Source: Amoebophrya sp. A120
Taxonomy: Eukaryota; Sar; Dinophyceae; Syndiniales; Amoebophryaceae
Length of the DNA: 64,000 bases
Direction of reading: 5' to 3'
Assembly: GCA_905178155.1 (NCBI GenBank)
Contig: CAJINV010000004.1
Span: 7,756,771 to 7,820,770 of the forward strand
In this document: positions 45,801-56,355 of the stretch, piece by piece
How the letters are laid out: the number at the start of each line of letters is the position of its first letter
Numbering within the stretch: the stretch's first letter is position 1
Program-made: the position numbers and the translations under genes
Notes under the pieces: generated by a model
Seen by the model: only the letters and a program-made list of their open reading frames with translations
What the model was told of the DNA's origin: nothing
Database searches by the model: none

Positions 45801-46976
45801 GGCACATTCCCTGCTTCGTCAAGTCCCCCGACGCGTTTCACTGGAACGTTTCGAAACACCTGTCGCAACTGGAGCAGAACCACCGGAACGCGTTCCGCTG
45901 GGGGCCGTTTTGGCTCGATATCGGCTTGGAATCGCTGGACGCGCAGACGGAAAAGCGAGACTGCATCCTCTTGGATCGGCAACCAGCCTTCTACTTCGGC
46001 ACCAACAAATACATCCGGCTGCGGAAGCTGCAGCACAAGGTGCTCACCCATCTCGGGTGGAACGTAAAGCACGTCAGGTGAGAAACGAAGGGAAAAGGAA
46101 ATATCTTTGTGGATTTTTGGTAAAGATTGAGATTTTTGTCAGGCCTGCTTTCTACCACATACATTTTTGAATCGGATCAAATACAATACAGGTACGAAGA
46201 CTGGTTTCGCTTCAAGCCGGGCTCGGATAGCGAGAAGAAACAGCAGTTTCTACTCCATTTGCTGGCAAAAGAGGAGCCGACTATGCTGAACGAAAACGCT
46301 CCACCCCAAAGTTGTCATGCATATGTACAATTACAGGAGTGCGTGTCATGCGCATCCCCATGAAAGGCGTTTTTCATCGTGTTTTGGCATTTGTGATGCT
46401 GTAAACAGGATGAGGAGATGAATTTCTGAGTCGGGTGTGCTTGCTAACCTGCACTACAATAGAGAGAGAAACTTGTCATGCGTGACTCCTAAAACTGTTG
46501 GATTTGTGTTGCAGGCTTCCCAAGTGGACTCTGGGGTCGTGGGGTCGTTTTTACAAATGATACACACCGAGATTTTGTTGGATAAGAAGGAGATTTCGTA
46601 CAACCGAATGGCGAAGAACGTGTCCGTATGCATTGCAAATATGTCTGGGTCTGGAAGGATGCAATTTGTGATGCTGCATTTGCATGCTACAAAAATCTAT
46701 ATTGCATGAACAGCCAAAGAGGTCCAGTTTTTGCCATGGCGAGAGGGCATTTCTCATGCGGTATAGGCATCAGGAAGCCCTCGCAAAATCAGTGATGCTA
46801 GGGCATGCATCGCAGACGTCAGGAATCATGCAAAATGTGCATGACAAACCTTGCATCCTTCCAGACCCAGACATATTTGCATTTGATAGTCCGAGAAAAA
46901 GGGGTATTTGGAAAGCGTGAAACTATACAAGCTGAAGCAGAAATCGGGCCGAAAAGTGGAACTCAGCTTCGATTGA
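42859..46976 (+). CDS. RAP-domain protein, 605 aa, probable organellar RNA-binding factor
   Basis: Eleven exons (42859-43045, 43306-43338, 43478-44064, 44350-44392, 44721-44954, 45245-45297, 45474-45610, 45766-46077, 46192-46281, 46568-46626, 46894-46976) total exactly 606 codons after removing nine IEs and one GT-AG intron. The C-terminal part matches the RAP fold: KRDCILLDRQPAFYFGTN (about 45954-46007), then a helix LRKLQHKVLTHLGWNVKHVR, then YEDWFRF. RAP proteins are abundant in apicomplexans and relatives, where they act on mitochondrial or plastid RNA, often fragmented rRNA. The upstream part is helical, in the manner of FASTK/OPR-type repeats (QLMDAKYLTACVHKAAQHRK), with Ser-rich inserts near 43690-43760 and 44740-44900. 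The N-terminus is short and basic (RGLFRLSLPNYRNTGHTARP), compatible with a targeting peptide. The RAP call is good; the target RNA is unknown. Confidence 0.85.
43046..43300. mobile_element. IE family A, reversed interior
   Basis: TSD ACGGG at 43041-43045 and 43301-43305. Removal gives WSQKRVRKYNIALP. The left TIR is altered (ATGGTGTTCTGG). Confidence 0.92.
43339..43472. mobile_element. IE family B
   Basis: TSD GGTCA at 43334-43338 and 43473-43477. Removal gives ALPVVITSDPQLM. Confidence 0.94.
44065..44344. mobile_element. IE family C, reversed interior
   Basis: TSD TACGA at 44060-44064 and 44345-44349. Removal gives LDDIRPADFVKII. The interior runs opposite to the copy at 4594. Confidence 0.94.
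44393..44715. mobile_element. IE family D
   Basis: TSD ACTGG at 44388-44392 and 44716-44720. Removal gives NAAAALDVFPQSS. Only 43 bp of exon separates it from the previous IE. Confidence 0.94.
44955..45239. mobile_element. IE family C, reversed interior
   Basis: TSD CACTG at 44950-44954 and 45240-45244. Removal gives KLDACTAQEFRDAV. Very similar to the copy at 44065 in the same gene. Confidence 0.94.
45298..45468. mobile_element. IE family F (single copy here)
   Basis: A distinct TIR, AAAAAAGCTGGCAGGGCATA, and its complement. TSD TCTCC at 45293-45297 and 45469-45473. Removal gives IGAFFSDELIKYT. 171 bp, with TTGTGATGC inside. Confidence 0.93.
45611..45760. mobile_element. IE family B
   Basis: TSD GACTC at 45606-45610 against GGCTC at 45761-45765. 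Removal gives WVNLDSEVKQFYV. Confidence 0.93.
46078..46191 (+). other. GT-AG spliceosomal intron in the RAP domain
   Basis: Donor GTCAG|GTGAGA, acceptor TACAG|GTACGA, phase 2, joining NVKHVR to YEDWFRF as RAP domains require. Confidence 0.88.
46282..46562. mobile_element. IE family C
   Basis: Flanks CCGAC (46277-46281) and CACAC (46563-46567), a drifted TSD. Removal gives AKEEPTEILLDKK. Confidence 0.9.
46627..46888. mobile_element. IE family A
   Basis: TSD GTCCG at 46622-46626 and 46889-46893. Removal gives AKNVSEKKGYLESVKLY and the stop at 46974-46976. Confidence 0.94.
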
Positions 46977-47632
46977 AACCGATGAGGCTGCTGGTGGTAG
47001 TTCCTGCTCTGCGAGATATTTTCCTATTGCTAATTTCATTCAGTGGAAAGAACACCGCAAGAGGCTTCAGTTGTACTAGAGAATAAAAATAACTTCTCAA
47101 CATCCGGCGGTTTTAGCATTTCATCTTCTTCTCGAGCGCATGTTGAAATTAATAGAAATAGATTTCTCTCAAGTGCACACACAAACCGCCATTGCGTCAC
47201 CGGAGCCCTGTGAGTCCTAGCAGTGGGATTTTCTTCAAATATTTGATAACTGTGTTCGCCGCGACAAGAGCATCAATTGTGAAGTCTATTCCGGAAGTTA
47301 CCAACCGGTGTCACTGACGATATAAAGATGGTGGATCTACTGCATGGCAACTACAAATGAAATGGATATTGAACTGTCCCCGTCGCTTCATCTGACCAAC
47401 GAACGTCATAACCGCAAAGAAAAAGCTGCACGAAGTTCTAGATGAATTCCTCTTCAGTAAATCTAGATGCACCACATGAGTTTCCACTAGAAATATTAAA
47501 ACGTAAGACAAGACAAGATGCGCAGGATCGGTGAGGACGTGTCTCGCCGTTTTGCTGTGAAGGTAAAAAACCACCTCCGTTGGAAAAATAAATCGACTCG
47601 CAGCATGATCAAATGCTGATTCCACGACGACC
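46977..47632. other. Spacer, no gene seen
   Basis: AT-rich sequence without a supported ORF, RNA gene or IE. Confidence 0.6.
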
Positions 47633-50600
47633 ATGGATGTGATTCCAACGATCAAGATCCGCACCTATTTGTCCTCCGCCGAAAAGAAAGCCTCCGGTAG
47701 TACTACTTCCCCAAGACCGAATAAACCGCCTGTGTCATTTTCCAGTACACCGCGATCGTTTAGTTCGATCGCTGGCGGGAAAAACAAGTTTGGCAGCGCA
47801 ACTACCCCAAGAGGACCATCAACGTCTTCTGCCAGCACGAGAACCGCAGCCGCTTTCCACGACCCTCCATTCCCGCCACTTCTAGCTGCACCTCCCCAGA
47901 AACAAGAACCTCGCGTGTCGTGGATTGGCAGCAGTCCGCGGGTGGTTCCGCCCGACTTTTATAGTACCAAGCTGCAAAGAACGCCGGCGCATCTTGAAGA
48001 GAACAATGATTTCGTACTAGGGAGTTTACATTCCACAAGCAGAACATCTACCAGTAAAACTTTCAAGGCGCCGGCGGTGCGCGGCACGGGAGCGAGCTGT
48101 TTCGCGAAGTTCAAAGTGCGGGGGGCGAAATATAGTAATTCAAGAGCCGGAACGGGAACTGGAACATCAAGTGCAGCGGATTTATTGGTAAAAGGAAACA
48201 GTTCGAACCTACTAGGTCGTCACCTCCGTCGTGAGGAGAAGGGGGAAAGAACCGCGAGGCAGATGGCGGCTTCTGGAGCAGCGTCTTCTACTTTCTCTTC
48301 TTCCTCTTGGTCAGTTCCGGCAGGTGATGTTGACCCTGTAGTTGCGGTGGGGGAACAAGAAGTGGCAATAATCGGTCGGGAGCCGAAAGAAGTGGAAGCG
48401 GATGTTGGCACTGCAGAAAACGCAGGCGCTCCTGCCAGTGGTGATACGACAGTTGCAGCGGAAGCGGATTATACCTGTGGTGATGAATCATGCACAGTAG
48501 ACACGGCGACTGCAGAGGATGCCATTATACCTCCAGATTTGGAACGACCTGCATCTTCCGAGGAGACAGTTGATAACGTACAATGTTACGTAGCTAGTGG
48601 TTTTGTTTATTTTGCGATGAGAACTACAGTGATGAACATGAAATGCATCCACTTTGAATTTCCCCCATGCCAGCAACCGACGTCGAATTTCAAATCGTTA
48701 TACAGGATCAACATCTTGACAACAACGGAGAAGAACACAGACCCGAGGCAACATCTGACGACAAGCACCTCCGCCCAAGAACTACTAGACCTGCTACAGA
48801 AACTGGAGATGGTGCACCGTCTAAAGTAGTAGATGACGAGGGCTGCTCGCCTGCAACGAGCTCCTCTGTTGATCGGCAAGACACGTCGGAGGTGTTTCCT
48901 CCCACCGGGCAGCACACCGAGCCACCACCAGCACCTGAAAAGGATTCAGACGGGGGTCCACCTGCAGATGATGACCACGGCCACAGTGATCCCAGCTGTG
49001 GAGATGAAGATTGCTCCACCACGACATCAACGGGAGCTGCTTTTTTCCAGGTGGACCGCTTTCTGGAGCTGATGCGCGCGCCCACTGGCGTTGTCCGCGA
49101 CTGGGTGTGGCAGCAGGGGAAGACCTGGCTGCCGGCGCTTTGGACGACTGGGGCTGCACGACCAGCGGGGGAAGGTTCTTCTTGTGTCGTGCCGGGAGAT
49201 CGGAATGATAAATTTGGAACAGCCACATCCTCAACTACATTCAGCTATTTCGACGCCTGTTCCGAGGACGAAGAGGAACAAATAATCGTGAACTCCGGTG
49301 GACGAGAGTCCGTACTGTCGGATGATGTAAAAACAAAGAGCGACGACGATCATAGCAGCCACGACGAGGAAGATGAAAACGACAGCGAAAATGACCGCGA
49401 GAAGCATCTTCTTCTATCGGGTTCATCATCTTCAAGTTCTTCAAGCCCGACGTCCTCATCCGGTACAACTTCTAGCGCCAGTAGACCGAGTTGTCCCGGA
49501 ACAACAACCCAGAGCGCTTTCGTTGGCGCGGCTCTTGAAGATGATCCCAACAAAACCCCTCCGCACCGGCGTGAGAAGAGCCAAGCTCTTCCCGGACACT
49601 ACTCAAGCACGGTGAACACCGCCAGCTGCGGGTCAGATCCCCTGTCGCCGCTCTTGGAGTTTGTCAGCGCCAAAAGTTCAAGATCCACACCGTCGACAGT
49701 GAAAAAGAGGAGGAAGAAAGACGCTTTTTACGACGCTGCGGCAAAGGCGCTGTTTTCCCGTCCTCTTGCACAACGCGTGCGAAGATCAAGTAGACCTTGC
49801 ACCACGCAACTACTTCTACACCGAGTAGAACTTCTTTGTCGTCTAAAACGAAGATTGTTCCAGGACCTCCTCAGGAAGAGAAAAACAAAAACGCGGAAGA
49901 AGCGTGACGACCAGAAGCCGACGCGCTACAACATGGGCAGGTTCGATCTGGTTCTGAAACTGCTGCAGCGTCCTCGTTTGCTCGCCCGGGGAAGCAGGAT
50001 AAAGAAACGCACTGGTTTCGACACACGTCGACTAGGACCATTGCACTCCTTAGTCCACAGTCCTCGACGGGCTTTATTGTCACGAGAGAGCAGCAGAAAC
50101 CAAGAACTCCTTCTCTCGGAACAAACCAGCGGTGGTGGGCAAAGTTCTACTTCCTACTCGCAAGTCGCGCGTCGCTTGCTGTTTTCCTCGTCTTCTAAAG
50201 CGGGCTCTCGACGGTCGTCGCCGCCGGAGAGTGATGAGCACAATGAATCCGTGCAGCTGTCCCCCTCCTCCTTTGACCCCTTGCCGAATACGCCAGATTC
50301 GGTCAACATCGGAGATGATCACGGCTTGTTCATCGAGAACCAGCTGCGACATCACAAGAGGGACATAAAAGCAAGCCAGCCAGATAGCGAGAAGGCAGCT
50401 GGTGCAGATGACGCGCGCTGCAGAAGAGGCCGCTATAGAAGGGACGACGATGGTGATGTTCTTAGGACAAGCAACAGAGAACAAGGGGATGACGAACAAC
50501 ACCAGGCACGATCGCGACCGGCTCGCAGGTTCACGACCACCATCCTCGCGCTGCGTCCACGACGACCATCTGGTGTCGGGGCAACAACGCCCAACCGTCG

Positions 50601-53600
50601 GAGCAGCCAGCGTCGTGGAACTACTACATCGGTGCCTGCTTGTCTTTTCCGAGGACAGGAAGCTAGAGCAAACTCGTCTCCCCCGCACGCAGACAAGATG
50701 AACCCTGGTCTTGTACAACAACTTCCAGCCGTAACGTTTCTGCAGGAGAAGCGGTTTTTAGTTGCCAATAAACGGGCAACATCGTCCTCTTCTTCTTCAT
50801 ATCAAATGCAAAAATGTCTGGGTCTGGAAGGATGCAAGGTCTGCCATGCACATTTTGCATGACTCTTAAATCTGTCATGCACATTACCCAAGAGACCCAT
50901 GTTTCTGTCATGCAGAAACGCAGTTTGTCATTCAGAATAGGCAACGCCTAGAAGCTCAGAAACTTGTCACGCTGAGCCAGCACTTGTGGCCTCCTCATGA
51001 TACGCCACCCAGCATCACAAGTTTCCAGACCCAGACATTTTTGCAGTTGATACTTCAAGTAACTCATCTAGTTCCTCCCCCGGACGACATCAGGAGGAAC
51101 TCGTCGCCAAAATCCGAAACCCCTTCGCGGAAGATAGTAGCGACGGCAGCTGTCAGAAATTATCTCCGACGAGGATCCTAAATCAAGAGGTACATGTGCC
51201 GAAGCTGGCCTTGTCCTCGCTTTCGCGAAGCAGCACTCCACCTCTGAGAGAGCGACAAGAATCACAAGAACTTCTACATGACGGTGAAGTAGTAGATCAG
51301 CACTCTTTATCATTGTCCTCCCACTCAAGAAAAAGTCGGGGATCAAGGAGAAGCTCTCGTTCGAGCTCGAGCATCGTGGAAACCGACCTTTCCTCCGATT
51401 TGGATTGGAGTGACAGCAATTTCTATCCCACGAAAAAACTGTTTCACTGTGATGATTTTGCAAGTTTTGCATCACAAGTTTGCTCCACATCGCAAAGGAA
51501 GTTTACCATGCGAGCCACCCAAGGAAAAACACGCCTAAAAATGCATTGTCTTGCATGTGTAGCAAGACAAATACATCTGCGGTACACTTTCTGCATTACA
51601 AGTTCACAGTGAAACAGTTTTTTCTGGCGATAATTTCCTCTGGCAATGGCCGCTGCACCAGCTGAATCAGGGACAGCAGCACGGAGGTGATGGCAGCACA
51701 CCTGTGAATATGGATTGCAAAAATGTCTGGGTCTGGAAGGTTGGAACTTGTCATGCTAACTTTGGACTCCAAAAAATTCTGTATTGCATGACCAGCAAGA
51801 GGAGTCCGGTTTGTGCTACGCGTGGAGGGCATTTGTCATGCGGAATAGGCATCAGGAAGGCCTCTAAAAATCTGTGATGCTAGGGCTTCCATGACAGACA
51901 TTCTGTGCCATGCAAAAACAGCATAACAAATTTTGGATTCTATCAGACCCAGACATTTTTGCAATCCATAGTGAACTCCGCCTCCGCGGCGCAGCTAGAG
52001 GCGCGGATGCGGCAGGTCGATATCAAATGCAAAAGTGTCTGGGTCTGGAAGGTTGTAACTTGTAATGCGTCCTGTGGGTCACACAAAAATCTGTGTTGCG
52101 TGATCCCCAAAAGTTGTTCTTTTTTGACCAATATGAGCGGGAGTTTCTCATGCAGGATAGGCATGATGGAGACTTCGCAGGATCTGTCATGCTAGGTTCT
52201 GCATTGCAGACCTCATGGGGCATCGAAAATATGCATGACAAATCTGCATTCTCCCAGACCCAGACATTTTTGCATTTGATAGTCGAGGAAGAATTACGCC
52301 TCGCTTGGGCGGAAGATAAACAGCGGGGAGGAGATGACCATGAACACCGCAAAAATGGAGCCTTTTTGCAACAAGAAGGTCACCAAGTACCACGGTCCTC
52401 TTCACTTGTGTATCACGGAACATCGAATGGGAACAAAAACAATAATGTCACGCCGCTCGTCGTGAAGACTCCCCGGGAAGTAGATCTTTATGGAAGAAGT
52501 TCTTGCACCTCTGCCGGCGACAGAACGGACAATATTGTGCTTTTGGACGAGGAAGACGATGAACTACATGACGGACGAAGCGTACGAGCCGACGCAGCTC
52601 CCGCCGGTGCACGAGGATCTCTTGTCAAGAGCAACGTAGTAGACCTCATCTGCGAGGACCACGAGGCCATCAGCCTGAAAAACAACAGCAACTACCCTCC
52701 GTTCACATCACGAGATCACAGTCTGGATTTCGACGTGCGCTCACGGTTTTTTTCGCACGACGACGACAATATTTTGATAGAGGACGACGCGAGCATTGTG
52801 GAAACTACTTCCTCGTCCGAAGATCTGTTGGATTCTGACGACCATAACTTTCTCTACACCTTCCCCGACCTCCGGGCTACAACAACGTCGCGAACGGCGA
52901 GTCGGGAGGAGATTGTCGTACCTTGTTCAGGTGGGGTGTCGAACGAAGACGCATCTTCGTCATCTTCCGACAATTTTCATCTACGCGCGCGAAACTCAAC
53001 GACCTTCCTCACCGACGACCCGATTCTCGTCGTTTCGCCGTTGCGCGCCGCGCTGCCGTCCGCTAGAAGTAGTTGTGCTAGGAAGGATCGGAGTGCTTCA
53101 TGTGCCGGTTTTTTTCACAACAGCGATGGTGCAACTAAGCTCGCCGATAGTTCCAGCTCTGAACAGCAGCAGCTTTGCGATAGCAAGAGCCCGGTTGTTA
53201 TACAAGACGGTGTGGGTGGAACAAGGAGCAGTAGTAGCTCGAGCTCTAGTTCGTGTCGTGACGAGGACGTTTATCCGCCAGAGGACCACGTCGATGGAAG
53301 AAGTAGAAGGCGGAGGGCCTGCAGCGACGAGGAGGACTCTGCGCGTCGTACTACTTTTCTTGTCGCACACGACAGCAATACCGTCGTCACGAGGGCTTTC
53401 CCATCGGTTTCTGATACGGCATTGACCGGCAAAGTAGACCATCGCCTCACCCCGGATGACGACGAGGCGGGGCAGTTGGATCTACTTCGCAGGACGCTCA
53501 CAGGAGGCTCTAGTACAAGTCGCCGCACGACGAGATCAGCATCCTGTGAGTTGTACACTTCGGTCTCACGCTATGCAACCAGTACAAAAAGGAGTAAATG

Positions 53601-55999
53601 TTTAGCACGGAGCTCTACTTTCAATAATTCAGACGAGGATGTAGTTAACTCCTGCAACACGACACGGCGACCGCACGACCGCACAGCAATTTGTTCCAAG
53701 TCCCTCTCCCCCAGCGCTCGAACGACGGCTGCTACCCAGCACGCGTCGATTACCAGCACTCTCGACGGCCGCGAGACCCTGCAGGGGCCGGATGGATTGG
53801 GACTTTACCTTGCACCACCTCCGGGTTGCAAACCTTTCCCTTTATTTGGGCGCCGCAGGAGCAGCTGCATCGGAGTTGGAAATGGAGGGGAAAACGAGGT
53901 TGACAACTGTTGTAAAAACGAAGGAAGCCCCAAAAGTAGCTTCTACTTGCAGCAGGACGATCCTAAGACCACGACCGTGTCAGCAAACCCTCTCTGGAGC
54001 GACGAAGAAGCGAAAGCAGATTTTTGTCCCGAAGGAGTTCTACTTGGCCCGCCGTCCAGTTGTGCCACAGAAAGTCTATTTTCCCCAAGAAGCGCCAGGA
54101 GTTGCACGACGGCGACCGGTAACATAATAGGCACTCACAAGAATGACATCGACACAACCTCTGAGGCGACAGCACCGCAGCGGACTCTTAGCGTCGCGAA
54201 TTCCCTACAGGATGTTGACAACGTCTCCGAACTCCCTGCGAGTCCGCGAAGCACTTCCGGCGCGCGGATAATATTAAACGATGTGGAAGATAATAATTTC
54301 TCTACAGATGATATTACAACCGCGGCTCTACCGTATGAAAACCTAAACCTAGTACCTGACGGCGGCGCGGGAAGATCCTGTGGTACTACCACTTCCACTG
54401 CAACGAGGAGCTTCTACAGATATCCTGTGCAAAAGTATCGTACTCGTATTGCAATAATGCATTACGAATCTTTTTGTTGACACATCTACCCTGGTAGATT
54501 CTTTTCGTGGAGTGACTGGAAGGAGTTCCTCCGGTCGCCTTTGTTCATGGGCTGGCAGATCCCTAGAAGCTAATGCCTGGAGGTACTGGACTCCCTTCCC
54601 CTGCGAGAGGGGCGGGAGGGTGCCTCCCGTTCGCGGTGTTTGGATTGCGTTTTGAGCTGTTAGACGCAGCTATTTTTGTCCCACCCATCCTCCCGAGTAG
54701 CCACTCACGTCGTGCCGGTCCGTCCGGACAGACGTGTTGGTGGTGGAGTGGGTCGTTCCCTGCTGCGGGAGCGAGGGTTCGACCCGCTCGACCCAGCCCC
54801 AATGGCGCCGTCCAACGGGTTGCTCGGGTTGGTTTGGCGCATAGGATAACAGATGGAAGGAACGCAACGAAAAAGGTAAATCTGCATTGCGAATTTTATT
54901 TCTCATGCGGAGGAAATTTGTGATGCATTTCTACGAACGAGTGCGATACTTTTGCAGTTCATAACAGAAGCCGGAGATTGTCGAAAGACACTTGTAGTAC
55001 CAGTTGCTCGACGAGCGTGCCTATCAAATGCAAAAATGTCTGGGTCTGGAGGAATCTAACTTGTGATGCTAAATCTGAATCATTCAAAAATCTGCGTTGC
55101 ATGATTACCAAAAGCTGGCCACTTTTGACCTAATCGAGAGGCAGTTTCTCATGCAGGATAGGCATGATAGAACTCTCAGTCTCACAGAATCTGTCATGCT
55201 ATGTCCTACATACCAGACCTCATGGGTCATGGAAACCCTGCATGACAAGCGTGGAAATCTTCCAGACCCAGACACTTTTGCAGTTGATAGTGCCACAACA
55301 ACCTGCTCTTCCTCAAGCAGGAGCGCCAACCGGTCTCACGACGTCGACGCAGGTTAATACTGCTGGTCGTGCTGCTGAATCATCAACGACCTCAAGTAGA
55401 AGTGGTGCACAGACCGCTCGCGAACGACTCCCACCTCAAACCGCGGTTCTTGCGCAGAGCAATAGTACCCAGTTTGATTTTGTGTCGCACAAAATCCGCG
55501 CGCAGCGACAGACGATCGCCGGGGGGTCGTTGTCGTCGCGTGGTTGTAGTACTACGACCACGATAACTACGCCAAGAGGTGGAGGACCTCCTGTTGTTGC
55601 CGGAACAGCTTCGTCTGCAGGGGGGAACGGCGGTGTGCAGATGAACAAAGTCGCCACGACGGGCTACGCAATGATGCAGGCTACTTCGGGCACCAATTAT
55701 AGCAGTGGAGCAACTGCTACTGCTGCGGCCCATCAGGTAGTTCCGACGACATCCTCTAATGTGCAGGCGTTTGACTTTACAGCGCATAGGAAGAAAGCAA
55801 GAGACACCACGGTATGAGGTGCAAAAGTATCGTACTAGTAGTAATTGAAATCGCATTGCAAATTCTAATTCGCTTAGCATGACAAATGGACTTTGTCTTG
55901 CTGGTCTAGCTTGGAATAGGGATCTGTAATGCATGAATGCGATTAGGATTACGATTACCACGAGTACGATATTCTTGCAGTGCATACACGGCGTGGTGA
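47633..55999 (+). CDS. Unknown 2095-aa Ser/Asp-rich protein
   Basis: Nine exons (47633-48599, 48674-50799, 51058-51423, 51638-51708, 51976-52020, 52287-54420, 54969-55021, 55295-55812, 55992-55999) total exactly 2096 codons, which supports one long gene. I recognise no domain. The start is MDVIPTIKIRTYLSSAEKK. The body is low complexity: Ser runs, acidic stretches such as DDDHSSHDEEDENDSENDRE, and basic Arg-rich parts around 49740-50100. A short helical piece AAQLEARMRQVEEELRLAWA (51981-52305) spans an IE. The C-terminal part is Thr/Ala/Gly-rich with FDFVSHKIRAQRQ and a similar FDFTAHRKKARD near the end, possibly a repeated short motif. Seven IEs and one small GT-AG intron interrupt it. Disordered scaffold or nuclear protein are guesses. 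The two exons longer than 2 kb carry no IE. Confidence 0.78.
48600..48673 (+). other. Short GT-AG intron, 74 nt
   Basis: Donor GCTAGTG|GTTTTG, acceptor ATGCCAG|CAACC, phase 1, joining VQCYVAS to ATDVEFQIV. Needed to bridge two overlapping frames; other donors nearby cannot be excluded. Confidence 0.65.
50800..51052. mobile_element. IE family A
   Basis: TSD CTTCA at 50795-50799 and 51053-51057. Removal gives TSSSSSSNSSSSSPG. The interior is close to that of the copy at 3768. Confidence 0.94.
51424..51632. mobile_element. IE family G (single copy here)
   Basis: A distinct TIR, AAAAAACTGTTTCACTGTGA, and its complement. TSD ATTTC at 51419-51423 and 51633-51637. Removal gives WSDSNFLWQWPLHQ. 209 bp, with GCATCACAA and GCATTACAA inside. 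Confidence 0.93.
51709..51970. mobile_element. IE family A
   Basis: TSD GTGAA at 51704-51708 and 51971-51975. Removal gives DGSTPVNSASAAQLE. Ends TATGGATTGCA and TGCAATCCATA are exact complements. Confidence 0.95.
52021..52281. mobile_element. IE family A
   Basis: TSD GTCGA at 52016-52020 and 52282-52286. Removal gives ARMRQVEEELRLAW. Only 45 bp of exon separates it from the previous IE. Confidence 0.95.
54421..54963. mobile_element. IE family B with large nested insert
   Basis: TSD ACAGA at 54416-54420 and 54964-54968. Both family B ends are intact, but about 390 bp (roughly 54479-54867) of unrelated DNA lies inside. Removal of the whole joins RSFYR to SRRLSKD in frame. Confidence 0.93.
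54479..54867. repeat. Nested insert with tRNA-like pol III promoter boxes
   Basis: Inserted within a family B IE. It carries TGGTGGAGTGG at 54741-54751 (box A consensus TRGYNNAGNGG) and GGTTCGACCC at 54776-54785 (box B GGTTCGANNCC), spaced as in tRNA genes. CTTTTTGTTG at the left edge faces CAACGAAAAAG at the right edge. A tRNA-derived SINE is the likely explanation; no complete tRNA cloverleaf forms by eye. Confidence 0.6.
55022..55289. mobile_element. IE family A
   Basis: TSD GTGCC at 55017-55021 and 55290-55294. Removal gives STSVPQQPALPQ. Interior closely related to the copy at 35627. Confidence 0.94.
55813..55986. mobile_element. IE family B
   Basis: TSD CACGG at 55808-55812 and 55987-55991. 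Removal gives KKARDTTAW and the stop at 55997-55999, so the last exon has only 8 bp after the element. Confidence 0.9.
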
Positions 56000-56355
56000 T
56001 AGTACAATTAAGAGTATAATAAACCAAGGCACAAAAAGATGACTGAAGCACGAGGCTTCTCGTGTCCGCAGTTGAAAAGTTTTCGGTTTACAATTAGCGG
56101 TAGCTGGGAACAATTATGCGTGTGGGGGCTCAACATCTTCGCGTGAAATAAGAGTGTAAAGGGCAAAAACCTCCATGCACATCGGAGAGGAAAAAAATGG
56201 TGTCGAGTGAATGCAAAATTGTGTTGTCACCAAAATAAGTTGGTCAGCAAGTGGAGCGCAAGGTTAACTGTTCTGTGATCGGGATGTGTGTGGTGTAATA
56301 ATTATTCCATGTGTCGTCACGCGTCAGATAAACCGCATTCAAAATCTGCAAAAAA
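56000..56355. other. Spacer, no gene seen
   Basis: Short AT-rich sequence between two convergently composed, same-strand genes. No feature supported. Confidence 0.6.

Noticed and set aside
54733..54800. Functional tRNA gene
   Set aside because: Box A and B are present, but the acceptor stem and a 7-base anticodon loop do not form by eye; a tRNA-derived SINE fits better.
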